A stretch of DNA of 64,000 nt, taken from the NCBI RefSeq assembly GCF_001298735.1, contig NZ_CYSP01000001.1:62001-126000 (forward strand), in the 5' to 3' direction. The stretch is from Propionispora sp. 2/2-37 (GTDB taxonomy: Bacteria > Bacillota > Negativicutes > Propionisporales > Propionisporaceae). Under the pieces are notes generated by a model. That model was given only the letters and a program-made list of their open reading frames with translations, searched no databases and was not told where the DNA came from. Shown piece after piece: positions 44,930 to 53,401 of the stretch; within the stretch, counting starts at the first letter, position 1; every line of letters begins with the position of its first letter. The position numbers were made by a program, and so were the translations under genes.

Positions 44930-45622
44930 TTGCCATTATTAAAACAAGGCCAAGTGGCTATTGCATTGGTATGTGTGGTTTTAGGAATTATGCTTGCAGT
45001 TCAGTTTCGTACAACGCAAGACATTCGTTCCAGTATTCCCTATCAAAGGGTGGAAGATTTATCGCAAAGGCTTGCGCAAATGGAAAAAGAGCGTGACGGA
45101 CTGCTGCAAGAGGTACATGATCTGCGTCAAGGCTCCGGTTTAGGCGGAACCTCGCGTGAAGCGGAATTAATTAAGATGAGTGCGGGTGTTTTAGGAGTAG
45201 AAGGACCTGGAATTATTGTAACAATAGATGATAGTAAACGAGTATCCAAACCAGGGGAAAACCCCAATTTATATCTGATTCATGATGATGATATCCTTAA
45301 AGTGATTAATGAACTTTGGGCTGCGGGGGCGGAAGCAATATCAATTAACGAACAGCGGCTAATCGCCAGTTCGGAAATCCGTTGTGCCGGACCTACACTA
45401 TCCGTAAATAACACACGCTATTCACCGCCTTATGACATCCGGGCTATAGGCGATCCGAAAACACTGGAAAATGCTCTAAAGATGCGTGGTGGTGTTGTAG
45501 AAACCCTGCAGTTTTGGGGAATTCAGATTACATTAAAACAGGAAGAAAAAGTGACCATTCCTGCATATAAGGGAACTTTTCATTATGAATTGGCTAAGCC
45601 GGTAAAGGAGAGTGAGAAATAA
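44930..45622 (+). CDS. DUF881 family membrane-anchored protein
   Basis: 230 residues: N-terminal membrane helix (VAIALVCVVLGIMLAVQF), a coiled-coil stretch (LSQRLAQMEKERDGLLQEVHDL) and the DUF881 domain with GPGIIVTIDDS and NELWAAGAEAISINEQR. Genes of this family lie next to the small basic protein gene and division genes in many Firmicutes and actinobacteria; function is not established. TTG 44930 follows AAGGGAG; ATG 44912 would lie upstream of that site. Confidence 0.88.
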   Translation: MPLLKQGQVAIALVCVVLGIMLAVQFRTTQDIRSSIPYQRVEDLSQRLAQMEKERDGLLQEVHDLRQGSGLGGTSREAELIKMSAGVLGVEGPGIIVTIDDSKRVSKPGENPNLYLIHDDDILKVINELWAAGAEAISINEQRLIASSEIRCAGPTLSVNNTRYSPPYDIRAIGDPKTLENALKMRGGVVETLQFWGIQITLKQEEKVTIPAYKGTFHYELAKPVKESEK

Positions 45623-45951
45623 TGCTACTTCCTTTGGTTGGTCTGGCTGCCGGCATTGCGATAGGTGTTTTTTCTCCTATTAGCATTCCAGTTGAATATG
45701 CCAAGTTTATGTCTGTCGCGCTTCTAGCTTCCCTTGATTCGGTTTTTGGGGGACTGCGGGCTGGTGCGGAGGAAAAGTTTGATAATACTGTTTTCATCAC
45801 GGGCTTTTTTACTAACGCGTTAATGGCCGCCGGGCTTGTCTATGTGGGTGAACGACTGGGTATTGATTTGTATTATGTTGCCATGCTGGCTTTTGGTTTG
45901 CGTATTTTTCAGAATTTGGCTATTATACGACGTTATTTTTTGAAAAAATAA
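45622..45951 (+). CDS. sbp: Small basic protein Sbp (DUF1290)
   Basis: 109 residues, about three membrane helices. PLVGLAAGIAIGVFSP and LASLDSVFGGLRAGAEEKFDN are signatures of the Sbp/DUF1290 family, encoded upstream of ftsA-ftsZ in Bacillus. Function unknown. One-base overlap with the DUF881 gene. Here no ftsA follows. Confidence 0.92.
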   Translation: MLLPLVGLAAGIAIGVFSPISIPVEYAKFMSVALLASLDSVFGGLRAGAEEKFDNTVFITGFFTNALMAAGLVYVGERLGIDLYYVAMLAFGLRIFQNLAIIRRYFLKK

Positions 45952-46174
45952 CGAACAACAGTTTTTTCTCTAGCATCAGCCGGTTAGTCATAATTTATAA
46001 ATATATTAAGATTTATTTTATAAATTAAAAGGGAAAATGCTACTTTTGTTGAAACATAAGGAAGGGAAACGTAAACTAAACTCTTTGCTGTTTTGATACG
46101 TTTAGACGGTATATTTTGGCGGCTACCATTTTGAATAAGCAACATCAGTGTGGGTAATAAGGGAGGAAACTTTA
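45952..46174 (+). other. Noncoding gap where ftsA would be expected
   Basis: 223 bases between sbp and ftsZ with no open reading frame of interest. An inverted repeat AAACGTA (46067-46073) / TACGTTT (46097-46103) may be a regulator site. A ribosome site GGGAGG lies just before ftsZ. Confidence 0.5.
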
Positions 46175-47221
46175 ATGCTTGAATTTGATATGGATTTGGA
46201 GCGCTTTGCAGCCATTAAGGTTATTGGCGTTGGCGGAGGCGGAAATAACGCAGTAAATCGCATGATTATGTCCGGCTTGCAAGGAGTTGAATTTGTTTCG
46301 GTAAATACAGATGCGCAAGCGTTGCTGCACGCTCAGGCTCCTTATCGTATTCAGATTGGTGAAAAACTGACCAAGGGGCTGGGAGCAGGTGCAAACCCTG
46401 AAGTCGGCGAAAAGGCTGCTCAGGAAAGCCGCGAAGATATTATCAAAGCGTTAAAAGGAGCGGATATGGTTTTTGTTACCGCCGGTATGGGTGGTGGAAC
46501 AGGAACGGGAGCCGCTCCAGTGGTAGCAGAATGTGCAAAAGAAGTGGGGGCCCTGACGGTAGGTGTAGTTACCCGCCCTTTTTCATTTGAGGGACGCCGT
46601 CGGCAAAGCCAAGCTGAGCGCGGAATTGCAAAACTTAAAGAAAAGGTAGACACGCTCATCACCATTCCTAATGACCGATTAATGCAGGTGGTAGATAAGC
46701 GTACACCCATTATGGAAGCATTTCGTATTGCGGATGATGTATTAAGGCAGGGTGTACAGGGTATATCGGATTTAATTGCCGTGCCGGGACTTATTAATTT
46801 GGATTTTGCGGACGTAAAAACGATAATGACAGAAACCGGATCAGCATTGATGGGTATTGGAATCAGTTCTGGTGATAATCGTGCTGTGGTGGCAGCGGAA
46901 GCTGCTATCAAGAGTCCATTGCTGGAAACGTCCATTGAAGGAGCCAGAGGAGTTTTGCTCAATATTACAGGAGGGACTAATCTCGGTTTACATGAAGTGA
47001 ATGGTGCTGCTGAAATTATTGCCAGTGCAGCCGACCCGGAAGCAAATATTATTTTTGGGGCTGTAATTGACGAAAGTTTTCAGGATGAAGTAAGGGTTAC
47101 CGTTATTGCTACCGGTTTTGATCCAAAGCCGGCAAAAATTAATCCCGGCAAGATTGAAACCACAACAATAGAGCCGTTTAAAGCACATAATTTAGATATA
47201 CCGACTTGGATGCGACGGTAA
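46175..47221 (+). CDS. ftsZ: Cell division GTPase FtsZ
   Basis: 348 residues. Tubulin signature GGGTGTG (in [14 protein letters not shown]), [13 protein letters not shown] near the N-terminus and the T7-loop region DFADVKTIM are intact. The disordered linker after the core is very short (about 20 residues) before the C-terminal peptide DIPTWMRR, so the protein is at the short end of the family. Start at 46175 behind GGGAGG. Assembles the division ring. Confidence 0.97.
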   Translation: MLEFDMDLERFAAIKVIGVGGGGNNAVNRMIMSGLQGVEFVSVNTDAQALLHAQAPYRIQIGEKLTKGLGAGANPEVGEKAAQESREDIIKALKGADMVFVTAGMGGGTGTGAAPVVAECAKEVGALTVGVVTRPFSFEGRRRQSQAERGIAKLKEKVDTLITIPNDRLMQVVDKRTPIMEAFRIADDVLRQGVQGISDLIAVPGLINLDFADVKTIMTETGSALMGIGISSGDNRAVVAAEAAIKSPLLETSIEGARGVLLNITGGTNLGLHEVNGAAEIIASAADPEANIIFGAVIDESFQDEVRVTVIATGFDPKPAKINPGKIETTTIEPFKAHNLDIPTWMRR

Positions 47222-47236
47222 AATCTAAGCATCAGT

Positions 47237-47265
47237 AATCAGTCTTTCGAGACTGATTTTTTTTG
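47237..47265 (+). terminator. Terminator after ftsZ
   Basis: AATCAGTCT (47237-47245), TTCG tetraloop, AGACTGATT (47250-47258), then a run of T. Confidence 0.9.
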
Positions 47266-47407
47266 CTAATTTTCAACCTATATTTTACAAAAACAAATCC
47301 ATGAAATTACAAAATTTTAAAAAATTACCTGGTATGATGGTGATAAACAAACAGCACGAAGCATATATTTTTTAAGTGTGATTGCGGGTAGAGGTTAAGG
47401 TGATCAT

Positions 47408-48343
47408 GTGCGCATTTATGCAGATATCGTATTATTATTGAATATAAGTATAAACAGTATGCTTTTGTTGTTTACGGCTTGGGGAAGTAAGACGGCTTAC
47501 AGAGGCTGGCGGCTTGTTTTGTCGGCCATTCTCGGTAGTATATATTCATTGGGCGAAGTAATCATACCATTTGATTTTTTCTATGCACTTCCTGTTAAAA
47601 TTATGTTTTCCATTTTTTTTGTGTATGTATGTTTTGGTAGCCAACCTGTAAGGAAATTCCTATTGGTGTTGGCCGTGTTTTATGCGGTTTCCTTTTTTTT
47701 CGGCGGTGCCGTTCTGGGCTGGATCTTTTTTATGCAAACCAGCGGCTGGATAAAAAACTATGCTGTTGTTATACAAGATGTTACCTGGCGGCAAGTGGCA
47801 GGCGGTTTGGTTATGGGTATGGTTTTAATTTTTTTTGTTATCCGCCGCATATTGGAAAACCTGTCGCTGAATAAACATATATACAAGGTGACTATTACTT
47901 ATGCAGGACAATCGGTAAAAATATCGGCCATTTTAGATACTGGCAATCGTTTATGTACGATGTTGGACCGTAAACCGGTTATGTTGGTAAGTTATAAAGC
48001 CCTGGAGGTTATTCTGGATCCAATGGTACAGAAATTTTTTCAGGAGACTCCGTCTGAATTTTGGGTCAGCGAATTAACTAACTGTGACCATCAGGAATGG
48101 CTGCAGAGAACTCAGATTATTTCTTGTCGATCCGTTGGTGGTAACCGGTTGTTGGTAGGTTTCCGCCCCGATAGCATAAGAATCTATATGGAAGACGGCG
48201 AGGTTGAGAATAAGAATGTGTACATAGGGATATATAGTGAGGCTTTATCGGCGGATCATTCTTTTGATGGTCTGTTACATACGGAAATGTTCTTAAAAAA
48301 TAATATCAGCTACAAAAACAAGGAGGCAGGTATATGCGCTTAA
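47408..48343 (+). CDS. spoIIGA: Sigma-E processing peptidase SpoIIGA
   Basis: 311 residues: five N-terminal membrane helices and a C-terminal aspartic protease domain with the catalytic ILDTGN around residue 177. It sits in the septum and cleaves the pro-sequence of sigma-E after a signal (SpoIIR) from the forespore. GTG start at 47408 behind AAGGTGATC. The last ten bases overlap sigE. No clear Spo0A boxes were recognised in the 140-bp region upstream. Confidence 0.94.
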   Translation: MRIYADIVLLLNISINSMLLLFTAWGSKTAYRGWRLVLSAILGSIYSLGEVIIPFDFFYALPVKIMFSIFFVYVCFGSQPVRKFLLVLAVFYAVSFFFGGAVLGWIFFMQTSGWIKNYAVVIQDVTWRQVAGGLVMGMVLIFFVIRRILENLSLNKHIYKVTITYAGQSVKISAILDTGNRLCTMLDRKPVMLVSYKALEVILDPMVQKFFQETPSEFWVSELTNCDHQEWLQRTQIISCRSVGGNRLLVGFRPDSIRIYMEDGEVENKNVYIGIYSEALSADHSFDGLLHTEMFLKNNISYKNKEAGICA

Positions 48344-49071
48344 TCTGGATCAAGTTTAAATTATTGCTCAAATTAAAAATCATTGTTTTACTGCAGTATT
48401 TGCATATAGTTAAGCCAGATGAAGTGTTTTATGTGGGAAGCACAGAAGTACTGCCTCCGCCACTTAGCAACGATGAGGAAGTATTTCTCTTATCCCGGCT
48501 GCAAAAAGGTGATAAAGCTGTAAAAAGCATTTTTATTGAACGAAATTTACGCCTTGTTGTTTATATTGCAAGAAAATTTGAAAATACCGGAGTGGGGATT
48601 GAAGATTTAGTTAGCATTGGCACGATTGGCTTGATCAAGGCAGTGAATACATTCGATCCAGTAAAGCGGATTAAATTGGCCACTTACGCTTCGCGGTGTA
48701 TCGAAAATGAAATTCTAATGTATCTGCGTCGTAATAGCAAAACACGGACAGAAGTGTCTTTTGACGAGCCGCTTAATATTGACTGGGATGGTAATGAACT
48801 GCTGTTATCCGATGTTCTGGGAACGGAAAATGATATTATTTACAAATCAATTGAAGAAGAAGTGGATAAAAATTTACTGTATAATGCCATGAACGCCCTG
48901 TCAGGTCGTGAAAGAAAAATCATGGAGCTCCGCTTTGGCCTTAATCATGACGGGGTTGAAAGAACGCAAAAAGAGGTTGCCGATATGCTAGGCATTTCCC
49001 AGTCCTATATTTCCCGCCTGGAAAAGAGAATCATAAAGCGATTGCGTAAAGAAATTATCCGTATGGAGTAG
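48334..49071 (+). CDS. sigE: Pro-sigma-E, early mother-cell sigma factor
   Basis: 245 residues. The first 27 or so residues (hydrophobic and basic: [18 protein letters not shown]) form the pro-sequence removed by SpoIIGA. Region 2 ([37 protein letters not shown]) and region 4 ([22 protein letters not shown]) are intact. In Bacillus sigG follows sigE; here it does not and must lie elsewhere. Confidence 0.97.
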   Translation: MRLIWIKFKLLLKLKIIVLLQYLHIVKPDEVFYVGSTEVLPPPLSNDEEVFLLSRLQKGDKAVKSIFIERNLRLVVYIARKFENTGVGIEDLVSIGTIGLIKAVNTFDPVKRIKLATYASRCIENEILMYLRRNSKTRTEVSFDEPLNIDWDGNELLLSDVLGTENDIIYKSIEEEVDKNLLYNAMNALSGRERKIMELRFGLNHDGVERTQKEVADMLGISQSYISRLEKRIIKRLRKEIIRME

Positions 49072-49076
49072 GTTGT

Positions 49077-49105
49077 ACTTGGCGAAAGCCAAGTTTTCAT
49101 TTTTT
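49077..49105 (+). terminator. Terminator after sigE
   Basis: ACTTGGC, GAAA loop, GCCAAGT (49077-49094) followed by a T-rich run. Confidence 0.85.
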
Positions 49106-49172
49106 GCAGGACTTTTTTTGTATACAAGGAATAATCAACTGAAAAAAGTATTAAGAAGAAGGAGTTGTTAGC

Positions 49173-49700
49173 ATGGAAAAATTAGATGAAAAATTTGTAA
49201 AATCTGCTTTTGTATACGACGGATGCCTGTTAAAAGTATATGCCGATACGGTCGTGCTACCCAATGGAAAGAAAGCCCGCAGGGAAGTTGTCAGACATCC
49301 GGGAGCTGTTGCGGTAGTGCCGGTCCTGGGGGATGGACGTATTGTTATGGTCAGGCAATATCGTTATCCGGTGGATGGAACATTATTAGAAATCCCGGCG
49401 GGAAAACTTGATCCGGGCGAGTCGCCGGATCATTGTGTTTTACGGGAATTATCGGAAGAGACAGGCTATATTGCCGGAATAACCCGGAAATTAACTGCCA
49501 TACATACTGCTCCGGGGTTTAGTGATGAACTGATACATATTTATCTGGCGGAAAATTTAGAAATGACCCGGCAACATACCGATGAAGATGAGTTTATCAA
49601 CGTGGAAATATACACTAAAGAAGAATTGAGGGATATGATCAGCAGAGGATTAATCACAGATGCAAAAACAATTGTAGGCTTATCCCTGGCAGATTTCTAA
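49173..49700 (+). CDS. nudF: ADP-ribose pyrophosphatase-like Nudix hydrolase
   Basis: 175 residues. A perfect Nudix box GX5EX7REUXEEXGU (starting GKLDPGE, containing RELSEETG) around residues 74-96. VAVVPVLGDGRIVMVRQYRYP and the loop after the box resemble ADP-ribose pyrophosphatases. In Bacillus nudF also lies close to spoIIM, which supports the name. Good AGAAGGAG ribosome site. Confidence 0.9.
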   Translation: MEKLDEKFVKSAFVYDGCLLKVYADTVVLPNGKKARREVVRHPGAVAVVPVLGDGRIVMVRQYRYPVDGTLLEIPAGKLDPGESPDHCVLRELSEETGYIAGITRKLTAIHTAPGFSDELIHIYLAENLEMTRQHTDEDEFINVEIYTKEELRDMISRGLITDAKTIVGLSLADF

Positions 49701-50176
49701 ATCTTATGAACCGTATTTTACATATTCACAGTGTTTGAAATGGATCCGGTGCAGAGTTCACTTTTGTGGAATTCTATCAGGTAAAATCCGGTTTATCAAG
49801 GGTCCGGCTGTAAGAAGAGCACAAGGTGGTTGAACGGATTGTGAAATTGCGGACTATTTTGAAGCTAGACGGACTCCTTACTTTTGTCAATTTTGAGTTT
49901 ATTCCGGGAACAGGGAATAGACAATACATTAAATAAGCTTTGTATTTTGGGGAATGAATATCGGTTCACAAACGGCGGTGGAAGAGAGGGTACTGAAGCC
50001 GTCGTTTATCCACCGGTCGGCCAAGCTAATAACGCTTGTAAAGTATGGCGAGAATTGCTGCAGGAGGAGGCGGTTTATAACGGCAATTCCAAGAAATCAT
50101 AAATCCTGGACAAAGTAGGTATAAACCCTGTTTACATTGCATACATTTTAGCAGGTATGGACAGGGAGGAAACCAT
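49701..50176 (+). other. 476-bp gap with possible decayed coding sequence
   Basis: Two short frames look partly protein-like but are not joined: GTG at 49841 to 49936 (31 codons, with AAGGTGG upstream) and a different frame from 49884 to 50102 (72 codons, no ribosome site). Neither matches a family I know. They may be remnants of one frameshifted small gene or chance reading frames. The 3' part carries the probable spoIIM promoter. Confidence 0.35.
50119..50147 (+). promoter_or_regulatory. Sigma-E-like promoter for spoIIM
   Basis: GTATAAA (50119-50125), 14 bases, CATACATT (50140-50147). The -10 matches the sigma-E consensus CATACANT fully; the -35 keeps the ATA core. spoIIM is a sigma-E gene in Bacillus. 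The start would lie about 25 bases before the ATG. Confidence 0.6.
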
Positions 50177-50815
50177 ATGTGGGGATATTTACGGCAGCAG
50201 TTTATTAATCACTTAAGAGCCAATATTGTTGCCTATTTTTTTATTGTACTGATCTTTCTTATTGGTATTGTCATGGGAGCGTTATCGGTTAAAATATTAC
50301 CGGAGGAACAAAAAACAGAATTAGTGAATTATTTGACCATGTTTTTCAATGGCTTGCATACGGGAACAGGGGATATTTCGAGTATATTTGCTCCGGTTAT
50401 GTATAGTAATGCCAAAGTTATTATTTTGATATGGTTGCTCGGTTTTACCATTGTGGGTGTTCCATTTGTCTTATTTTTATTGTTTACCCGAGGATTCATC
50501 ATTGGTTTTACTGTCGGTTTTCTGGTTAATGAATATATTGCCCGAGGGTTACTATTTGCCCTAGTAGCTGTGTTGCCGCATAATTTTTTTGCCATTCCGG
50601 CCGTATTCATTGCCAGTGTTGCCGCCATTAATTTTTCTTTAATGTTATTGCGCCGTAAAAGCTATAATAAGAATAATTTGTTATATGATGCCCTGGGTTA
50701 CTCCTGCCTTTCTTTCGTCTTGTTATTGGTTATGCTGGTAGCTGGTTTAATTGAAATATATATTTCTCCTGTTTTTATGAAACTAATGGTTTCCATGTTT
50801 TTAAAGGACCAGTAA
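50177..50815 (+). CDS. spoIIM: Stage II sporulation protein M
   Basis: 212 residues, about five membrane helices. FFIVLIFLIGIVMGALSVK near the N-terminus, the LPHNFFAIPAVFIASVAAINFSL segment and the overall topology fit SpoIIM (DUF95). In the mother-cell membrane it forms the DMP complex with SpoIID and SpoIIP for septal wall hydrolysis and engulfment. Ribosome site AGGGAGG. Confidence 0.93.
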   Translation: MWGYLRQQFINHLRANIVAYFFIVLIFLIGIVMGALSVKILPEEQKTELVNYLTMFFNGLHTGTGDISSIFAPVMYSNAKVIILIWLLGFTIVGVPFVLFLLFTRGFIIGFTVGFLVNEYIARGLLFALVAVLPHNFFAIPAVFIASVAAINFSLMLLRRKSYNKNNLLYDALGYSCLSFVLLLVMLVAGLIEIYISPVFMKLMVSMFLKDQ

Positions 50816-50894
50816 ATAAAAGACTATTTCTTGAGAATAAACTTTATTTCCTTTGAATAATTATAATATTAAGTTAATCTTGCAGGAGGACGAA

Positions 50895-51095
50895 ATGACG
50901 TTTATTATATCCAAAGCAGGGATAATTCATAAGGGTAAAAGGGTTCTAATAGGGCTGATGTTATTAGTTGTTCTTTTCTATCTATTGATTAAGTTAGTCA
51001 ATTTCTTTTGGGCAGTAACTGATAATGAACATAATTTAGACCATTTAATGGAAAGACCGTTACGGGTTTTTGAAAATATAGTCAATACCAGTTAA
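50895..51095 (+). CDS. Small single-pass membrane protein, YqzK/DUF4227-like
   Basis: 66 residues from the ATG after GCAGGAGGA. One membrane helix (about residues 16-36) and a charged tail. B. subtilis has the small DUF4227 protein YqzK directly upstream of fur and xerD; size, topology and position agree, so I infer it is the counterpart, though sequence similarity by eye is slight. Function unknown. Confidence 0.65.
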   Translation: MTFIISKAGIIHKGKRVLIGLMLLVVLFYLLIKLVNFFWAVTDNEHNLDHLMERPLRVFENIVNTS

Positions 51096-51124
51096 TTGAC
51101 AAATACTTGCAAAAATATCATATT
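51096..51124 (+). promoter_or_regulatory. Sigma-A promoter for xerD
   Basis: A perfect TTGACA (51096-51101), 17 bases, CATATT (51119-51124). A perfect 10-bp inverted repeat TGCAAAAATA (51108-51117) / TATTTTTGCA (51132-51141) overlaps it and could be an operator or a weak terminator for the upstream small gene. Confidence 0.6.
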
Positions 51125-51255
51125 TGTGCATTATTTTTGCAGGAAAACAAAGGAAAAAACAATATTATGTTGAATAAACATAATAAAAAATGCTGTTCTG
51201 TATTCTAGATAAAGATGACTTTATGACCGGAAGGCCGGGAAAAAGGGTGGTAAAT

Positions 51256-52143
51256 ATGGAAGGGTTTGTGAATGAGTTTATTAACTATTTGGCAGTGGAA
51301 AGGGGATTGGCACAAAATACGCTGGAATCCTATGGACGTGATTTGCGCCAGTTTCAGGAATACCTTGAAAGTAGTGAAATGGAGTTTATAAAGGATTCAA
51401 ACCGTAATACTATTCTCGCGTATTTAACAAATCTCCAGTCAAAAGGCCGGGCCGTCTCTACTATTTCACGCAATCTTGCAGCTATAAAGTCATTTTATCA
51501 ATATCTGGTAAGAGAACACTATTTAGATAAGGATCCAGCTGCTCATTTGGAATCACCTAAGTTAGAAAAAAAGTTGCCTAAAATTCTTACCGTTGGCGAA
51601 GTGGAGGAACTTCTAAAGCAGCCTAGTAATTTCTTGCCCACGGGACTTAGAGACAAGGCCATGTTAGAATTGTTATATGCTACCGGGATTCGGGTTTCGG
51701 AACTGATTTCGCTAAATATTTCCGATGTAAATCTGGATATGGGGTATATTAAATGTTATGGTAAGGGCTCTAAAGAAAGAATCGTACCTTTAGGATCGAT
51801 CGCTTCGAAATGTGTTCAGGAATATATTTCAAAAGGCCGTTCAAAACTGGTAAGAACTTATGATGAACCATCGTTGTTTGTCAATCATCATGGGAATCGG
51901 CTGACACGGCAGGGATTTTGGAAAATAATAAAAAAATATGCTCAGGAGGCAAATATTACCAAGCAAATTACACCGCATACATTACGACATTCATTTGCTA
52001 CGCATTTACTGGAGAATGGTGCTGATTTGCGCTCGGTGCAGGAAATGCTGGGACATGCGGACATTTCTACCACACAGATATATACCCATGTAACTAAAAA
52101 TCGTCTTAAAGAGGTTTATGATAAAACGCATCCCCGTGCATAA
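51256..52143 (+). CDS. xerD: Tyrosine recombinase XerD
   Basis: 295 residues, the usual XerD length. N-terminal core-binding domain, catalytic domain with Arg in YATGIRVSEL, HTLRH (His, Arg), His in LGHADISTTQIYTHV and the nucleophilic Tyr there. Resolves chromosome dimers at dif. Start at 51256 is chosen to match the family; the frame is open further upstream. Synteny with xerD-deoB-dacF of Bacillus excludes a phage integrase. Confidence 0.94.
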   Translation: MEGFVNEFINYLAVERGLAQNTLESYGRDLRQFQEYLESSEMEFIKDSNRNTILAYLTNLQSKGRAVSTISRNLAAIKSFYQYLVREHYLDKDPAAHLESPKLEKKLPKILTVGEVEELLKQPSNFLPTGLRDKAMLELLYATGIRVSELISLNISDVNLDMGYIKCYGKGSKERIVPLGSIASKCVQEYISKGRSKLVRTYDEPSLFVNHHGNRLTRQGFWKIIKKYAQEANITKQITPHTLRHSFATHLLENGADLRSVQEMLGHADISTTQIYTHVTKNRLKEVYDKTHPRA

Positions 52144-52210
52144 AGCCGGGAATATACCTTGATTAAGCAGTGTATTCTAGATGTAGATTGAGATGTAAAG
52201 GGGAATGATC

Positions 52211-53389
52211 ATGTTTAATCGCATTGTTGTTGTCGTTTTGGACAGTGTAGGTATTGGAGCTTTGCCGGATGCTGGGGATTATGGGGATTCAACAAATGTG
52301 AATACGCTGGTTAACATTGCTCGCTCACAGAGTGGGCTTTTTTTACCGGTTATGGAAAGTCTAGGCCTTGGCGCCATTGAGCCTATCCAGGGGGTAAATC
52401 GTGTGGTAAAACCACGGGCTAGTTTTGGTAAGATGGCGGAATTATCAAAAGCCAAAGACACCACCAGCGGGCATTGGGAGATTGCCGGCTGTCCGGTTTT
52501 TTCCCCTTTTCCGGTATATCCGCATGGTTTTCCGGAAGACGTCATTGAACGTTTTATAAATTATACCGGTTGCGGCGGCGTACTGGGAAACAAGCCGGCA
52601 TCGGGAACGGCGATTATTGAAGAACTGGGCGGGTTGCATATGGAAACAGGCAAGCCGATTGTTTATACGTCTGCCGACAGCGTCTTTCAAATTGCTGCCC
52701 ATGAAGAAATTGTACCATTGGAGAGGCTATATCAATTTTGTCAAATTGCTCGTGATAGCGTGTGTATTCATCAACATGCTGTTGGCCGGATTATTGCCCG
52801 TCCTTTTATTGGAAAACCGGGTTCTTTTAAGAGAACCGCCAATCGGCATGATTTTAGTTTAGAGCCCGTTTGCCCAACTATTTTGGACAGCTTGCAGCAG
52901 GCTGGGTATGAGGTAACCGGCATTGGCAAAATCGGTGATATTTTTGCCCAGAAAGGGCTGACAATATCATTACCCAGTAAGTCAAATGATGATGGGATGA
53001 AAACAGTTATTAATCTGGTTAGTCAAAAAGGACAGGCCGGGCTCATTTTTGCTAATCTGGTTGATTTTGATAGTGTGTATGGGCATCGAAACGATGTGCG
53101 CGGTTATGCAAAGGCACTTGAACGTTTTGACGGCCAGTTAGCCATACTCCTTTCCCAATTGCAAGAGGACGATCTTTTGATCATTACAGCCGATCATGGC
53201 TGTGATCCAACCGATGACGGTACCGATCATACCCGTGAATATGTCCCGCTGTTGGTGTATTCTAAAACGGCTGATGTCGGCAAAAATCTGGGAGTCCGCC
53301 ATACATTTGCCGATATTGCCGCCACCGTAGCAGATAATTTTTCGTTGTCTCCATTACAATATGGCAAAAGTTTTTTACACGACTTGTGA
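52211..53389 (+). CDS. deoB: Phosphopentomutase DeoB
   Basis: 392 residues, alkaline phosphatase superfamily. LDSVGIGALPDAGDYGDSTNVNTL at the N-terminus and ITADHGCDPTDDGTDHTREY near the C-terminus hold the manganese ligands; the KDTTSGHWE segment contains the phosphorylated Thr. Interconverts ribose 1- and 5-phosphates. ATG 52211 is favoured by the GGGG site; ATG 52205 is also in frame. Pairs with the phosphorylase downstream. Confidence 0.96.
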   Translation: MFNRIVVVVLDSVGIGALPDAGDYGDSTNVNTLVNIARSQSGLFLPVMESLGLGAIEPIQGVNRVVKPRASFGKMAELSKAKDTTSGHWEIAGCPVFSPFPVYPHGFPEDVIERFINYTGCGGVLGNKPASGTAIIEELGGLHMETGKPIVYTSADSVFQIAAHEEIVPLERLYQFCQIARDSVCIHQHAVGRIIARPFIGKPGSFKRTANRHDFSLEPVCPTILDSLQQAGYEVTGIGKIGDIFAQKGLTISLPSKSNDDGMKTVINLVSQKGQAGLIFANLVDFDSVYGHRNDVRGYAKALERFDGQLAILLSQLQEDDLLIITADHGCDPTDDGTDHTREYVPLLVYSKTADVGKNLGVRHTFADIAATVADNFSLSPLQYGKSFLHDL

Positions 53390-53401
53390 GGTGAGTGCCC
53401 T

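Noticed and set aside
46420-46962. 180-codon minus-strand frame inside ftsZ
   Set aside because: Shadow of the ftsZ codon pattern; ftsZ is unmistakable on the plus strand.
47266-47407. Spo0A boxes upstream of spoIIGA
   Set aside because: Searched for TGNCGAA-type sequences on both strands and found none convincing, nor a good sigma-A pair at the extended spacing.
51256-52143. Phage integrase and attachment site
   Set aside because: Length, neighbours (spoIIM, deoB, dacF) and sequence fit XerD; no phage genes or direct repeats nearby.
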